Source of the DNA: Diadema setosum
Taxonomy: Eukaryota; Echinodermata; Echinoidea; Diadematoida; Diadematidae
Direction of reading: 5' to 3'
Length of the DNA: 64,000 nucleotides
Assembly: GCF_964275005.1 (NCBI RefSeq)
Contig: NC_092685.1
Coordinates: 35,099,018-35,163,017, forward strand
A model generated the notes under the pieces. That model ran no database searches. It was not told the origin of the DNA and saw nothing but the letters and a program-made list of their open reading frames with translations. Every line of letters starts with the position of its first letter. Positions within the stretch are counted from its first letter, which is position 1. The position numbers and the translations under genes were made by a program. This document shows, one piece after another, positions 12,496 through 24,599 of the stretch.

Positions 12496-14245
12496 TTCTG
12501 TTTTGGGGTTTTTTTCTGAAAACGTGGGGAGGAAGTGACTAGAGAAGGGAGGAAGTACGTCAACGCACGACACTCGCATGGTTGCGCGAGGTGTAGGTAT
12601 GTAGCCCGCACGCTACGCCTGGTCGTGAGGGGTTACGTGCGTCGTACGTTGTGCACGTGGTAAGTGAGTTGTACGTGCTTACAACGTACAATCTCCATGC
12701 GATTGCCACGTTATCTTGCGGCGGCTGTAATTACACATGCTGCTTACGTACGGTATCCCTACTCTCTCGCATGTTGTAAGTGCGTGCAAGTGCGATTATT
12801 TTTTTTTTTCCGTCAGATGTTGGGGACCACCTTCCGAGGTTCTTCAGATGTATAATCATACGTTTTCTCCATACGTGTACATGGCAGTTTAACCTTCTGG
12901 GTGCCATATTTATTTCATATCCATAGGTTTATATGTGAAATGTGTGTATATTTGACTCACTCACAGAGAAAGGGTTAATACATCAGGTATAAACATATCT
13001 ACATAGTGTATACAATGACATTGTATAACATGATTTTGGTCGAAATAGAATAACACATTGGCACTGGAGATGAGCTGAGAATAGACGTTTGTTATTTCAA
13101 ATGCATATGATTTGCTGTTATGAAGTCTGCCATCTTTACACCCAGTTTCAGAGGTGACCAGTGATTCATTTCAGCCATCCAAGCATATTTTGAGCTAGAT
13201 TAATAGCATATTGCTGGAACGATGAATATAGACATATGGTTTTGCAGTTTTCTCTGAGTCTGAAGGTGTCACGTTTGCAATTTATATAAGGTAATACTGT
13301 CATCATAGTAATTTCTTCCTTGCTTAATTTTGAAATAATACACATTCTCAATTTTAGCTTAACTGAGAATTGTACTGACTTTATCACTGTACAAAAACAA
13401 TGATGACCAATACATTTTAACCAAGCTTGTGCAACTCTTAAATGTTAACACTTTTCAGAACTCCAAAAACCTGGTCACTTCATGCACTGACCACTCAGAG
13501 CTCAAGATTTCGAAATACTTTGCTTCTTCAGGCAGTTTTTTACTGTCTCTTATGTTCTGCAAAATATAATATATCTATTATATATATATATATATATTTT
13601 TTTTTTTTTGGAAAACCATGGTCATTATTCATCGTCTGCCAGGTAGAAAGGTCCTATAGCATGGCATTTTGGTCTGTGACACAAGTCGATAGAGTTTTGA
13701 AAGCTCTTTTATATAACATAACAATCATTTTTCTGTGTATGCGATTTTTTTTTTCGAGTCCACAATCCTTATGGGGCATTTCTGCCCGGTAGGTGAAGAG
13801 AATTAGTAGAATAGTACGAATACCTAATTGCCAACATCTTGGAGATGTAACGATGACACTCGTCCGTCGGTTCGGGTTGTGTACATTGCAGAAAGTGCGC
13901 ACAACTTGCGTTGAAAGTGCGGAGCAGGTGCTTATTCGGTACGATCTGCGTGCTCTATTGAAGAGTTGACTCAGGGAAGTGCCGAATAAGTACGGACTAC
14001 GCACTTATCACGTGCTCAACACGCACGTGCTACGTGCGCCGTCCGTCGAGCAAGTGACGGTGAGAAAATTTGAAAAGACGCACGGAGTCAGTGCGTTGTA
14101 CTCACGTTTACTGTAGAGGGCACGTACGTTGCCCGTACTAAGGCGGTACTTACAACGTACGCGGATCCCGAAATTTTGCCCACGTTTTTGCGAGTAGACA
14201 GCACGCATGCACTTGCAAGTACGGCGAGTTGTGACCACGGCTTTA
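12372..14245. mobile_element. Non-autonomous DNA transposon with arrayed subterminal words (TTA duplication)
   Basis: The element (12375-14242, 1868 bp) begins AGCCCTGGTCACAACTCG and ends with its inverted copy (AGCCGTGGTCACAACTCG on the minus strand). About 25 of the first 28 positions match. TTA stands directly outside both ends (12372-12374, 14243-14245). A 3-bp TWA target duplication is the rule for PIF/Harbinger elements. Inside both ends are dense runs of related words such as ACGTGCGTCGTACGTT, GTACGTGCTTACAACGTAC and CACGTACGTTGCCCG (12400-12800 and 13900-14235). The middle is AT-rich with no transposase, so mobilisation would need a helper. Confidence 0.8.
12451..12494. repeat. Poly-T tract
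   Basis: An uninterrupted run of about 44 T lies inside the left end of the 12.4-14.2 kb element. It splits the left subterminal word array and may be an inserted retro-tail or slippage product. Confidence 0.9.
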
Positions 14246-15017
14246 ACGTGCGCGTAGGTGGATAATGATGTGTTTCTGGTGTATGTGTTTGAGTGTGCGT
14301 GTGAGTGTGTGTGTGTGTGTATAAGGAAGGGTGAGAAAAGGTCTAAGGACCATGGTAATTATGTGAGTATATGGCCAAGGGGAGAGTGGATCTTCTAGCA
14401 ATATTACCATCAATGTAAAAGCATATTGTAATTTATATGACGGCGGTATAAACCACGCAGCATAAATCACGATACTATTCCATTCCCACCTTGTGATAAA
14501 TCACACAAACCAATGTGTTGACAGGGAGGCTTACAAGAAAGCGGTCGATGGGAGCCTCCAGCGCAATGTTCATGGGATGTTCTCCATGTTGTGCATTATA
14601 ATTCTTGAAATAACTCCATGGCAGGCGCATTCTGGCATTCGCTGGACTCGCGGCCCGCCTCCACACCGCCATACATGGTTGGCCAGGACTGGAAGGGAGA
14701 GTGGGAGACACGCGTTTTATACCCACCCATGTTTTCATCGATTGCTATTGATTCCCAAGAAGGGCCTGACTGACATGTGGTCAGATCAGGTAAACCTTTC
14801 CTCCCTCCACACCTGAATAATTTTATGTATAAAAGCTGCAGTCCGCATGATGTTCCGTTCGTTTGAATATGGGTGATATCCGACAAGTTCAAAGTTTAAA
14901 CGGTTAATGAACGTCATTGTAAAAGCTCTGCATATATCGTATTGTACTGTACTCTCAACAATGTTCCTATTTTGAGTTTATGATTACTAAATTCATAACA
15001 TGTATATCACCTAAAGT
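14246..15017. other. Intergenic DNA with a GT repeat
   Basis: A GT microsatellite lies at 14290-14322. Overlapping frames on both strands at 14475-14892 are the longest here, but I recognise no domain, so no gene is called. Confidence 0.4.
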
Positions 15018-15407
15018 TTAAAGGGATCACATAGTTTTGGTTAAGACCTATTTTCGGGTTTCTAACATTTTTTGGTGAGATAATGAGAAACTTCTTATGA
15101 AATATGAAAGAGCATGTAATTCCATGAGGAATTCAACGTTTATTTGATGAAAATTGGTTTTGAAATGGCTGAGATATCCAAAACAGAGCAATTCCAACAA
15201 AGTGTGGGACCCACCTTTTATTACGATTGCTTTGTTTTACTTTGTTTTTGGATGTTTCAGTCATTCCAAACCCGATTTTCATCAATTAAATTTTGAATTC
15301 CTCTTAAAATGGTATGCCCTGTTCTATCCTATAAGTGTTTTCTTGGTATCTCGCAAAAAGTTAAAAGCCCAATTCTCATCTCCACCAATACTGTACCATC
15401 CCTTTAA
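15018..15407. mobile_element. Foldback MITE family B, copy 1 (TTAA duplication)
   Basis: The 382-bp element (15022-15403) starts AGGGATCACATAG and ends TGTACCATCCCT, with TTAA on both sides. Inner arms also pair, for example GGTTTTGAAATGGCTGAG against a worn inverted copy near 15250-15290. The TTAAAGGGA end is shared with family A, but the interior is unrelated. No coding capacity. A second copy lies at 46.2 kb. Confidence 0.85.
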
Positions 15408-15718
15408 ACTTTTAAATTTTAAGTTTAGATATGGGTGAAGTTAGGAAAGGTTACAGGCCAGATTGGAAATGAATTTGAAGTTTGCATAGTGAGATTATAT
15501 AATATAATACCTGTGATATGTTGAAGCTAAAATCTCTTTAAATCAGTGATTATTGTATTACAGGTCAATATATAATACAAATATATAAACATTGTTTGCT
15601 CCGCGTATTGGCAGTGCTAGAAATATGCTTTCTTTTAATTCAAAATATGGATTCTGAATTAAAATCAAGGCAATTGGCATTTAATGCATTCCTCTATTGT
15701 GACATTATTATTCCTAAG

Positions 15719-15719
<1 letters not shown>

Positions 15720-15764
<45 letters not shown>
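15720..15764. repeat. TA microsatellite
   Basis: An uninterrupted TA dinucleotide run. Tyr-Ile repeat frames across it are artefacts. Confidence 0.95.
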
Positions 15765-15766
<2 letters not shown>

Positions 15767-15937
15767 ATATATTGTATTCATTTTCAGTTGTAATTATGAT
15801 AGAATTGCATTTGTAGTAAATGCAACAAGGCCCGTGGTTCTCTTTTATGTTAAATATGAAGAATTGTTGTTTTGTTTGTACATTAACATCGATGGCACGC
15901 ACGCAATGATGGGCTGCTATGTACCATTCTTGTTTTG

Positions 15938-15951
15938 ACGAAATAAACCAA

Positions 15952-15982
<31 letters not shown>

Positions 15983-16003
15983 TTATCTATCTATCTATCT
16001 ACC
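15938..16003 (+). repeat. ATCT tetranucleotide repeat, possible LINE tail
   Basis: A run of ATCT units follows GAAATAAACCAA. An AATAAA-like string running into a short-word array is how CR1/L2-like 3' ends look, so this may be the tail of an unrecognised LINE or SINE copy on the plus strand. Confidence 0.7.
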
Positions 16004-17030
16004 ACGACGCATAGTGGACTGAAACTGAAACTGGTCCATATCGTTCAATTCCTCATTATTCAATAGATCATTGATAAACTTAACGCTATGTTGTGGTAAT
16101 TAACAAGCAAGAAAAGAAATTTGATAAATCAGAATTCTCTCTGAAGCAGAAAAATACAGTGAACACGGTGAAAGGTGTGTCTGAGTTTCATGACAGTTTG
16201 TTTTTTTCACTTTACTCTCCAGCTGATTATGAACATAATGAACGCCACTTTTTTTTTAATCGAATACATTAAGTTTTTTTCATTAATGACATTGTCGAAT
16301 AAAATGCTGAAACGCCATAGTTTGGATATTATCTAACATCTTGCAGGGGAGAGACTTTCGGTGACATTGCGTTCTTTAAAGGTTACTTTGAAATTATCCT
16401 ATTACAGGGAAAGTATACTGTCTTTCGGTCACATGCTGTGTTTTGTATTCCAAGTATTAATCTTGAATTTGCTTTAGCTCTTCCGAGCAGCTCGTTTGGA
16501 TTCAAACTCGAGCATCGAGAGTGTAAATTCGAGCACTATACTCTCTGGGCAACCAATAACAACAAAGCAATAACTCCGAGAAGTAAAGGCCCTTACACGG
16601 GTGCTATACAATAAGCCATCGGAGTAGAATTTAGTACTTCTGCTGTGATGAGCTGTGCTATAGTTAGGCAATAAGAAGTCTTAATTTTCCTCGTTGATAC
16701 TAGTTTCCAGTATAAGAATGTTTCGCTATTACAATCAGACTTAGGTTATAAATTGACATTTTTTATGAAATGCGAAATTTATTCCCATTAGACGTCATGT
16801 TCAGAAAAATATTTTTGTTGAGATCGCTGTAAGTTGCCTATAATCACACATATGCAATGACATCCAGCGTTACGAGATGACACAAGAATTTGATAAAGTA
16901 AACCCTTATTGGTTCGAATTCATAAAGGAAGTCTAAATTAATGGTTTAAATCTACTCCGTGGATGAAAACAGTGTCTGCGTGTGTGTATGATGTGCATGC
17001 GCACATGAGTATATGCGCTTGTGTGTACTT
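16004..17030. other. Intergenic DNA, nothing identified
   Basis: AT-rich sequence. A minus-strand frame at 16474-16671 has no recognisable domain. Confidence 0.4.
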
Positions 17031-17039
17031 ATGTAAGGT

Positions 17040-17243
17040 TTTGATTATGTCTATTTCCTTAATCTTTTGTATTTTGAATTGTCATTTGTTGTATTATCTT
17101 CTATTTCCCTGTATAATTTTATCATAATATGCAAAATGTATCTGTACAATTACAGGGCTCTCTTGAAAAGCAGGCCTCTGGCTTGAATGAGACTTACTCT
17201 GTATTTTTAAAGAAAACGTGAATAAATAAATAAATAAATAAAA
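17040..17243 (+). mobile_element. CR1-like LINE 3' end
   Basis: The stretch contains GAAAAGCAGGCCTCTGGCTT, then GTATTTTTAAAGAAAACG, and ends in an AATA tetranucleotide array (17221-17242). This sequence style, a GGCTCTxTTGAAAAGCAGG core ending in an AAATAAAT tail, is familiar from CR1-type 3' UTRs. Only the 3' end is present, as expected of a 5'-truncated insertion. Confidence 0.6.
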
Positions 17244-17562
17244 CAAGCACGCAATAAGCGCACCTCGCAAATGGACATGTCAGCGTGCACAATTTTATAA
17301 GCAATCCAAATTTGCTTAATTCATGGTTCAGGTTTAAAATACCTTTGTGATTTCCGGTTTATAGGTTTATGACTTTTTGAGCTGGTATGGAAATACACCG
17401 TAAAGATAGGGGTCTAACTAAAGTAGATTATATAACTTTACATTGAATATATTTTTACAGAATTCTAGTGAAAAAAAAAATCAATATAGAAATAAAATAT
17501 CGTTAGTGCATGTAACAATGCAGGAAAGATAGACAAGCGAAAAACAGACATCACTCGAGCGA

Positions 17563-17623
<61 letters not shown>

Positions 17624-19162
17624 ATATGAGCTGGAAATCATGTACTTGACTGTATAGACATAAACTATAAGACTAATCAAGGGCACTGGTTGTAAAGGGC
17701 TTGAGGAAAAGCTATCAAATACAGCGGAAGATAACATTTATTGTACAAACAATAAATTGAGGTAAAGGAGACAAAAAGAAAAGCATTGTCATATTTCATA
17801 GATATTTTTAATCCTGATGTTAGCATTGCCAACAATAACGTGATGAATACTGTCATGATAAATACTGTCATAATCAGTACCATTAGTGGCAGCACTACAT
17901 AAATTACTGTCACAATCTTTGTTTTCTTTGGTGATAATCATGATCTACAAATAAAATTTGTCAATTAGTCATGAATGTCTGATTTTAGATCTATATTCTA
18001 CAACTTAACACTTTGTTGTCGCTGTGCTTACTAAAAAAAAACACACACAAACACTCACAGACACACAAACCATGAATGAGAGTATTTGGCGAATTTTATA
18101 AGTCATCGTCTCTCAGAGAGGTCTATCGGTCGTTTTGCGTCAGACGTCAAGCTACCTCCCAATGTAATGTAATGTTGGCCCAAGCATTGTCGCGGGGACG
18201 ATGTACTGAAATACTTGATCTTCAGACCGTAATATTGTCGAATTCCTATCTGTCAACGCTAATCCATGATGGGATACTGGACTGATCGTTCGGCTCTTCT
18301 CGTCTGGAGAGAGTCCAAATTAACACAGAGGCATTTCCGGTCCCAATCATCTCCAAGTGTTTGGGCATGCGGTGAAGTACTGGCCTGGCGTGTGCAGAGT
18401 GGTTAGGGATTAAACACAATTACAAATGTAATTCGGCCGATCTTACCTTGCATCACCATCGGGGTTTCGAGGGAAATTCGAGACGTTGATCGAACGAGTG
18501 GTTTCCTGCTATGTGGCAACTACATTGAACGTGGCAGTGCTCTTGAGAAGAACTAGCTCTAGGCAACAATCAGTTTGTACTACTCACAGACAACACAACA
18601 ACCATCGAACAGCCTACAGGGGAACATTATAAGTACCATGATTCTATAGCATTTTGATTGGACGTTACTTGAAAGAAGGGTAAAGTGGGCGCGCTAGAGA
18701 TAGCAATATAAAGTTTCATATCGTACCTCGGTACGTGTCACCCGGCCGAGAAACCTGAACAGTATGGTTTGCATAACACTGATTTCGATACTTGATAAGG
18801 ACTGTAATACTTACTCTTTCTCGGTTACAAAACTACAATTCCATATCATATTATGACTCTGAAAAGTTTACGAGTCACCTGTGCATGTGATGTGAAGAAA
18901 GTTAATACCCATGACCCAAGAGTATGTATAGAAGACACCCAGCTTTTGAAATAAAACTCTTATGTAGAACTGTGGACAGAATGAGGAGGACAAAGTGAAT
19001 CAGTTGGATGAAGGGAAATGTGGCCATTCACAAGCAAATCAAAATGAAGACCCAATAAAAACAAACATGATAACAAGTACGACAAATAATGCCAAAGATT
19101 CAAGATTGTGCAGCATGTATTATGACAACTAACCCTTTGCATTGTTCTAGGAGTCTGTGCAT
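17244..19162. other. Intergenic DNA with a TA microsatellite
   Basis: A TA run fills 17565-17621. A somewhat GC-richer patch at 18070-18620 holds a 69-codon frame (18076-18285) without a recognisable domain. No gene is called. Confidence 0.4.
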
Positions 19163-19949
19163 TAACGTCTTCAGACGGGAGCCCTTAACCTCGAAGTTAG
19201 GAAACTTCGAGGTTAGAGCTTGTAGTTAGGGACCGTGAAGACGCACTCGTAGTTAGCAAACCTCGAGGTTTGCTCGATGTTTCGAGCCACGAGAAATCTT
19301 ATGGTTAGCGCTCTAACCACGAGCCGCGGGGGGTCCCCACTCGTAGTTAAGCACCGTGTGGACACAAAAAACAACGAACTCGAAGTTAAGAGTGACCTCG
19401 CCGTATTAAACTCCAGCCCCCACAATTTCCCTCTGCTTCCGGGTCAACCTCCCAAACGTACACGACAAATACACTACACGTGAAAAACCTATGACGCACG
19501 ACACAACAACATCATCTTTTCTTCCTATGCGCTTGATATCTGAAACTGAACACGTCAAACTCGCTACTGTATTCTATATTTTTCTCCGACGCTAAAAAAA
19601 AGTGTTTTCGACGAACATCTTCATAAAGGCATAAAGTCATCAGTGCAGTGCTATCTCTGCATACCATGACAGAGAAAAAGAGTACCTGTAAGCGAGTCCG
19701 ACAGGGTTGGACTAAAGAATAAATAGACGCCTTATTAGCAGTGTGGGCTGAAACTTCCGGTTTTGTGGTTTTAACATCGAGTGGGACCCACTCGTAGTTA
19801 CGGGGGGGGGGGGGCAGAAGCTTAACCTCGAGGTTTCGTAACCTCGAGGTTAAGATTCGTCGTGTGGACACACGTTGTAGTTAGGGGACAAGAGCTAAAC
19901 CTCGAGGTTTCCTAACCTCGAGGTGATAGAGCCTGCCGTCTGAACGTAA
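19163..19949. mobile_element. Non-autonomous DNA transposon with palindromic 12-mer arrays (TAA duplication)
   Basis: The element (19166-19946, 781 bp) has imperfect inverted ends: CGTCTTCAGACGG on the left, CGTTCAGACGG on the minus strand at the right. TAA lies outside both (19163-19165, 19947-19949). Both ends carry repeated units built on the self-complementary 12-mer AACCTCGAGGTT, with exact copies at 19259, 19824, 19840 and 19898 and near copies at 19197, 19209 and 19914. These alternate with ACTCGTAGTTA words. The TWA duplication suggests a PIF/Harbinger-type helper. No transposase is encoded. Confidence 0.8.
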
Positions 19950-19984
19950 CTACTGTAAGCGGAAGAACAACTCAAAGCTGTGCC

Positions 19985-20125
19985 AATCAACGTGTTCATT
20001 TTAATCTTTCACTGACATAAAGCGGGGGCTGCGGAAGCGGGGGGGGGAGCTGTAGCCCCCTCCCGCACTTTTGGCTTTTCACCACCCCCCCCCCCCCCCC
20101 CGAAAAAAAAAAAAAAACTTCAAGA
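19985..20125. repeat. G-run/C-run repeat relic with A-tail
   Basis: It holds GGGGGCTGCGGAAGCGGGG, then TAGCCCCCTCCCGC, a C-run and an A-run. This composition resembles the G/C-run elements at 31.73-31.96 and 53.33-53.54 kb, but it is too worn to prove kinship. Confidence 0.4.
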
Positions 20126-20334
20126 ACTTGCCTCGAAAAGAATAATGAAAAACACTACAGACACCATGACTTTCCGCGGGTTCCGAACCGAGAGTCTTGT
20201 GTGTGTGCGGGTGTGTTTCTTGTTAAATCAAATATACTGCTGATGTATATTGTGTTTACACATTCAAGATGAATGTTTTTGTCATGTGAAATTACAGAAA
20301 TCAAATAAAGATTTCTGAAAAAAAATAGTGTGTA

Positions 20335-21682
20335 AAGCCCCTGTTCTACTGTGCCTTTCTCGCCACGACGTTTCTCAGATCGGGAAGGATCGGGTAAAAC
20401 ATAAGCGATGTTAGAACGCTCTAAGAAAGCTGTATTTACGACTAACACGTTCTTACAACGATGATCGGGAATGAGAATTTGCAATCTCTGTCGCTGCAGA
20501 TACGCTTTAGAACGATGTGACTACGCTGTTAGTGCGATGTTGCCGATACTATCCGATCTATGCGAGCTGTATTTACGCTCTGAACGATCTATATCATCTT
20601 ATCACGCTGTTCCCCCGTCCGGAGAGCTGAAACGTGCCCTATGTGCCCCGATATACACCAATTCGACTGTCGATCCTCAGTCAGTCAACTTATTACCATG
20701 CAAAATCAAAGAGATATACTGTAGATCTCGGAGAAGCTTCTCAACTGACATTTCTTCTGCAGCAATTCATTATTAATCAAAGACGTGCTGATCTTTCCAA
20801 GGCTTTTTCTTGATGTCCTTGCTTTTATAGCCGGTCTTCTTCCTGTTGTAAATGATTTCATATTCTTCCAAATTCCATCATGTCCTCTTCTTCCTCCTCT
20901 ATTAGCATCGCGTGCAGTCTCTCTTTCTCCGCCTTGTGGGTTGCTGGCTGCTTTCTTCCCTTTTTGTCTTCATCTCTTCTTCTTCTTCGAAAATTTGCGC
21001 TCCTTCTTCATATTCTGCCTCGACAGATGCAGCGACAACGTCCTCCTCCTCTTCCTCCTCCTCCTCCTCCTCAGCAGTTTTGCCTCTCGATCTCTTTGAT
21101 CTTCTTCTGGCAGACATTTTGGCTGCGAATTTCCAGCGTATCGGCTGCGTCTCTTTTAGAGCGGGGAGAGCGAAAGACAAGCATAATTCAGTCTGGGAAA
21201 GCGTAGGAACAGCGTAGCTAAAGCGGAAACAACGTAACTAAAGCGGGAATGAAGAGTACTGAGAGTGTCGTAGGAACGGACCTTGATTTTATACGAGAGT
21301 AGAGAAGTAGTGAGAGCGGCGTTAGAGCGGGAAGGTCGTGCTTTGATCAGGGAAGAACGGCGCAGCAGCGGGACCACGTCGGTGTCTAGTTTACTTCCCG
21401 TTCTTGTGCCGATGTTACTACGCTCAGAAAGACCTTGTTACGCTCATTCCGCGGTGTTTACACTGTCACTACACTCTCCCCGCTTGCCTTATGATTCAAA
21501 ATAGGTCAATTTTGATCGGGGAGACATTTTGAACAGGTTCAAAATTTCTTCCCGATCTGAAAAAAAAAATGCCCGCTCCAACCCCGTCCTCCACACACTG
21601 CTGCGATGCTTCCGATCTCTGTACACTTTTGCAGATCTCGGGATAGATCGGGGTCCAGATCGTGATAGTGGAACGGGGACTT
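20335..21682. mobile_element. DNA transposon with arrayed subterminal words and a MADF-like relic
   Basis: The inverted ends are AAGCCCCTGTTCTACTGTG on the left and AAGTCCCCGTTCCACTATC on the minus strand at the right. No clean target duplication survives. The left flank (20360-20620) repeats words such as TACGCTGTT, GAACGAT and CTGTATTTACG. The right flank (21190-21480) repeats the inverse types GTAGGAACAGCGTA and AAAGCGGGAA. Between them lies a broken minus-strand coding segment (20776-21117). The left end, AGCCCCTG, resembles AGCCCTGG of the 12.4-kb element, so the two may belong to one clan. Confidence 0.7.
20776..21117 (-). pseudogene. Broken acidic, MADF-like protein fragment
   Basis: On the minus strand a Met at 21117, with A at -3, opens a frame: basic MSARRRSKRSRGK, a Glu-rich run made by a CTC/GAG trinucleotide repeat, a second acidic patch, then a basic stretch ending at 20902. 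Shifted frames downstream read LIEEEEEDMMEFGR and then EYEIIYNRKKTGYKSKDIKK followed by KPWKDQ (20776-20868). That resembles the first two helices of a MADF (Myb/SANT-like) DNA-binding domain (LIExVR...LYxxxxxxYKDKxKKxxxWK). Two frame changes would be needed, so it is a relic. PIF/Harbinger elements typically carry a Myb/SANT-like second protein, which fits its place inside this element. The MADF reading is an inference. Confidence 0.4.
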
Positions 21683-24110
21683 CAGATTGTAAATGCACAT
21701 AATTTTCTAACATTTTAATACTGCTGAGATCACCATTATCAATGTTGAAACTCCTGAAACTAAACACTGAAAACGAAACGAACACTAATGTGACCATTAC
21801 TGCCTTTCGAATTATTTTGTATTGTAGCGTTGGTTTCTTGTTTCCTCTCTCCTTGGGCCACTAACAACATACCTTCTCTTGGTTATAATCATTTTAAACA
21901 TTATTTTTACTTGAAATTTTGCATGTTTGAATTATCTGGTTGCACTTGATTAAAAATATGATTGCCGGTATGAATTAGCGTTGCGTCGTATAAGCGTGAT
22001 ATATTAGATATTTTCTAGCTGAAAGCTCTGTTAAGGCCGATACGTCGTGTATTTTCAAAGGCATGTTCCTGAATGGTTTTAACTGTTACAAAAGGGTATA
22101 CTGCTACCCTTCGGAAATGAATTAATTTGTTTGTTTCCACTGGGTTAATTCTATTTGTCAGACAAGGAAGCATTACTTAAACAGACTATAATATTTCAAG
22201 AACAGCTCTGAGTATCGTGATCAGCTCTAGTGAAAATCTTTTATGATGAGTAAGAAAGTGAGACACTCCCTCCTTCAGACTTTTAATATATAGAGTACTT
22301 TAAATCTGAAAGTGCTTCTTCGTTGTGTTTTGATTTGTTTTTCCACTAGAGGAATCCCTGCCAGGTTCGATATCTGCAAGTTCTTTGTAATCGTCTTGCT
22401 GTATGCAGTGCTTTTTCACACTTGATGAATTTGCTGCTTGCATCATGTCCTTGTCACCTTGACTATCCCATGCATGAATGATCTTATGCGATGATCAGTT
22501 TCACTTATTCTTTCCCTGGAATGTGTCGAATTGAGCGAGTTGATGTGGCCTTGCATCAATGTAGCCTTGATATTATGGGTATGAGAGTTGTTTCCTACTT
22601 GCTGTGCCAAGCATTGTAACATAAAGTGCAGCTAGCTATCTCCGTTTTACTTCCAGCTACCTATGATAACATCGTATTTACATCTAGAAGCAAGTACGAT
22701 TGTTACCAGCATGAGACCAATTTAGAGCAGAGCGCGGGCGAAAAGCCAGATGGGGTAGTCCATATTCCTGTTATGATCCTTGTCAATAAAAAAGAATGCA
22801 TTCGACGGTTTCCATCAAATATGGGTCCCCCTTGCAGTATGTGTGCCTGACGTCATAGACTGATGCTATATTTTTCCCCCACTCGTGTGTCTACGTCACA
22901 GTAGTCATAGAACCCTTCTCTTTCGATGTCTCTCCGTCTCGGTTGGCATATGGGATTCAAAAATGTTCTGGCGGTTTAAAGGAGATAGAAATAGATTGGC
23001 TAGGGTGAAAGTCAGCATTTTTGTCTGTCTTTTCAATCGAATACTTTCAATGCCATAAAATATGACGGCCAATATGATATTGAAAGAAGAAAAATTTGAT
23101 ACTCGTATTTTAGATTTTTTTTAAAATTCCAACGGACTTTCATGCTGTGTAAACAGTGCCAACAACATTTCGTTTCCATTTATCTCTACTTTTTCTATTC
23201 TCCACCCAGTCTAAGTGGCTTTCTACGTCATCCGCAACATATTTGCTAAACGACATGTCTACCTTCTAATTGTGATCAGATGCTAATGCTAATGTTTATG
23301 TGACAATTATTGAAGAAAATGAAATCAAGTTTCGCCACTTTGATATTAAACACCACGAGTTGTCAGTCGTTGATGTATGTCGATGATTTTCGTATACGCC
23401 TACATGCAGTATGCCATTATGACCTCGGAATTATACGTTTAAAGATATATCTATAATATTAAGTATTATTCAAGTTAATGTTTCGTCGTCAACCCGATCA
23501 TCAATTTCGAAATAATTATCCAGTTACGTCTTCGATGATCGAAAGCATGTGTGTCACCAAATGTGGTACAGTGAATTACAAAATTATGACGAAATGATAT
23601 GACAAGTTGTAATCATCGCAATCAGGCGCTTGTGTTGCAAGAATTCAATGTAACGAACTATTTCGTCCATATTACTTGAATTCTTAATGCGCAATAAAAA
23701 TATTTGTTGTACTATCGCAATTGTTTATTCAAAGAACGTAACTTAAGTCCCATATACATGTAACCATGCTACAAAGGATTAAGTGCTGCATTGTCACACC
23801 CAAACATTTCAAGCCTTGCGTATAAAACAGTCGAACATTCACTATCTGGATTGCTTGTACTTTGCGGAGCATAGCTCGACGTAAAAATGTAAATAAGATG
23901 AAAATACGGAAAGAAAATTAATCAAGCAAAGTAGATAAAGGGGACTAGTATTCTACGGATATCACAATTTTTTGTTGTTGAATAAAAAAAAAAAGATGAA
24001 TGTAAATAGTGTCATCATTGTGATAAGAAACCTAGTTCCTAATTCCTAAGGTTTGTTAGCATATACACACCTTATTCTTATTCCTTTTTTACATTTCTTT
24101 TATTTTCTAT
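21683..24110. other. Intergenic DNA, nothing identified
   Basis: A plus-strand frame at 22626-22850 (74 codons) has no recognisable domain. The rest is AT-rich and without repeats I can see. Confidence 0.4.
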
Positions 24111-24111
24111 C

Positions 24112-24312
24112 GTATCAACGAACCTCCGGAATAACGAACCCGATTTCATTTTCTGATTAACGAACTTCGGAAGAACGCACCTATTTTCACGTTCGGACAA
24201 ACGAATGACGCCACAGTGTTCAGATTAACGAAGCCTATTTCATGATCTGATTAACAAACTTCTAGTTATAGGGACTTTGTGAGCTTTGGAATAACGAACC
24301 TCCGGAATAACG
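24112..24312. repeat. Imperfect tandem cluster of TAACGAAC words
   Basis: About nine variants of TAACGAAC (24118, 24134, 24156, 24172, 24199, 24226, 24250, 24293, 24306) recur every 16-40 nt. The outer copies share AACGAACCTCCGGAATAACGA-type context at 24117 and 24293. It resembles the subterminal arrays of the other DNA elements here, but no paired inverted cluster was found, so it may be a lone end. Confidence 0.55.
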
Positions 24313-24599
24313 ATCATCACCCAAATTTCCGTGTGTTATTATTCTTCTCTTTAAAGGGCGCTATAGCTCCATTAAACGCTAGCTGCATTTTGTTTCTGCA
24401 ATGGATTTCACGAAACAAAACTAAAGGAAACCTGGTGCTCACTTTAAAACCAAGCCTGATATTGTAGGACTCGTTTGCACACAAATACAGCGTACAGCCC
24501 ACAGCTTTCCGAAAATAGGGATTTCAATTTAAATGTTCGATGCTTATGTTACTTGCTGAGTAAGGTGTCACTGGGTACTCTCTTTTAGCTGGGTGCCCG

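Noticed and set aside
12301..12611. Lys-rich minus-strand frames
   Set aside because: They are produced by the poly-T tract inside the 12.4-kb element.
20880..21217. Ser/Leu-rich plus-strand frames
   Set aside because: They are the complements of the Glu-rich trinucleotide repeat on the minus strand.
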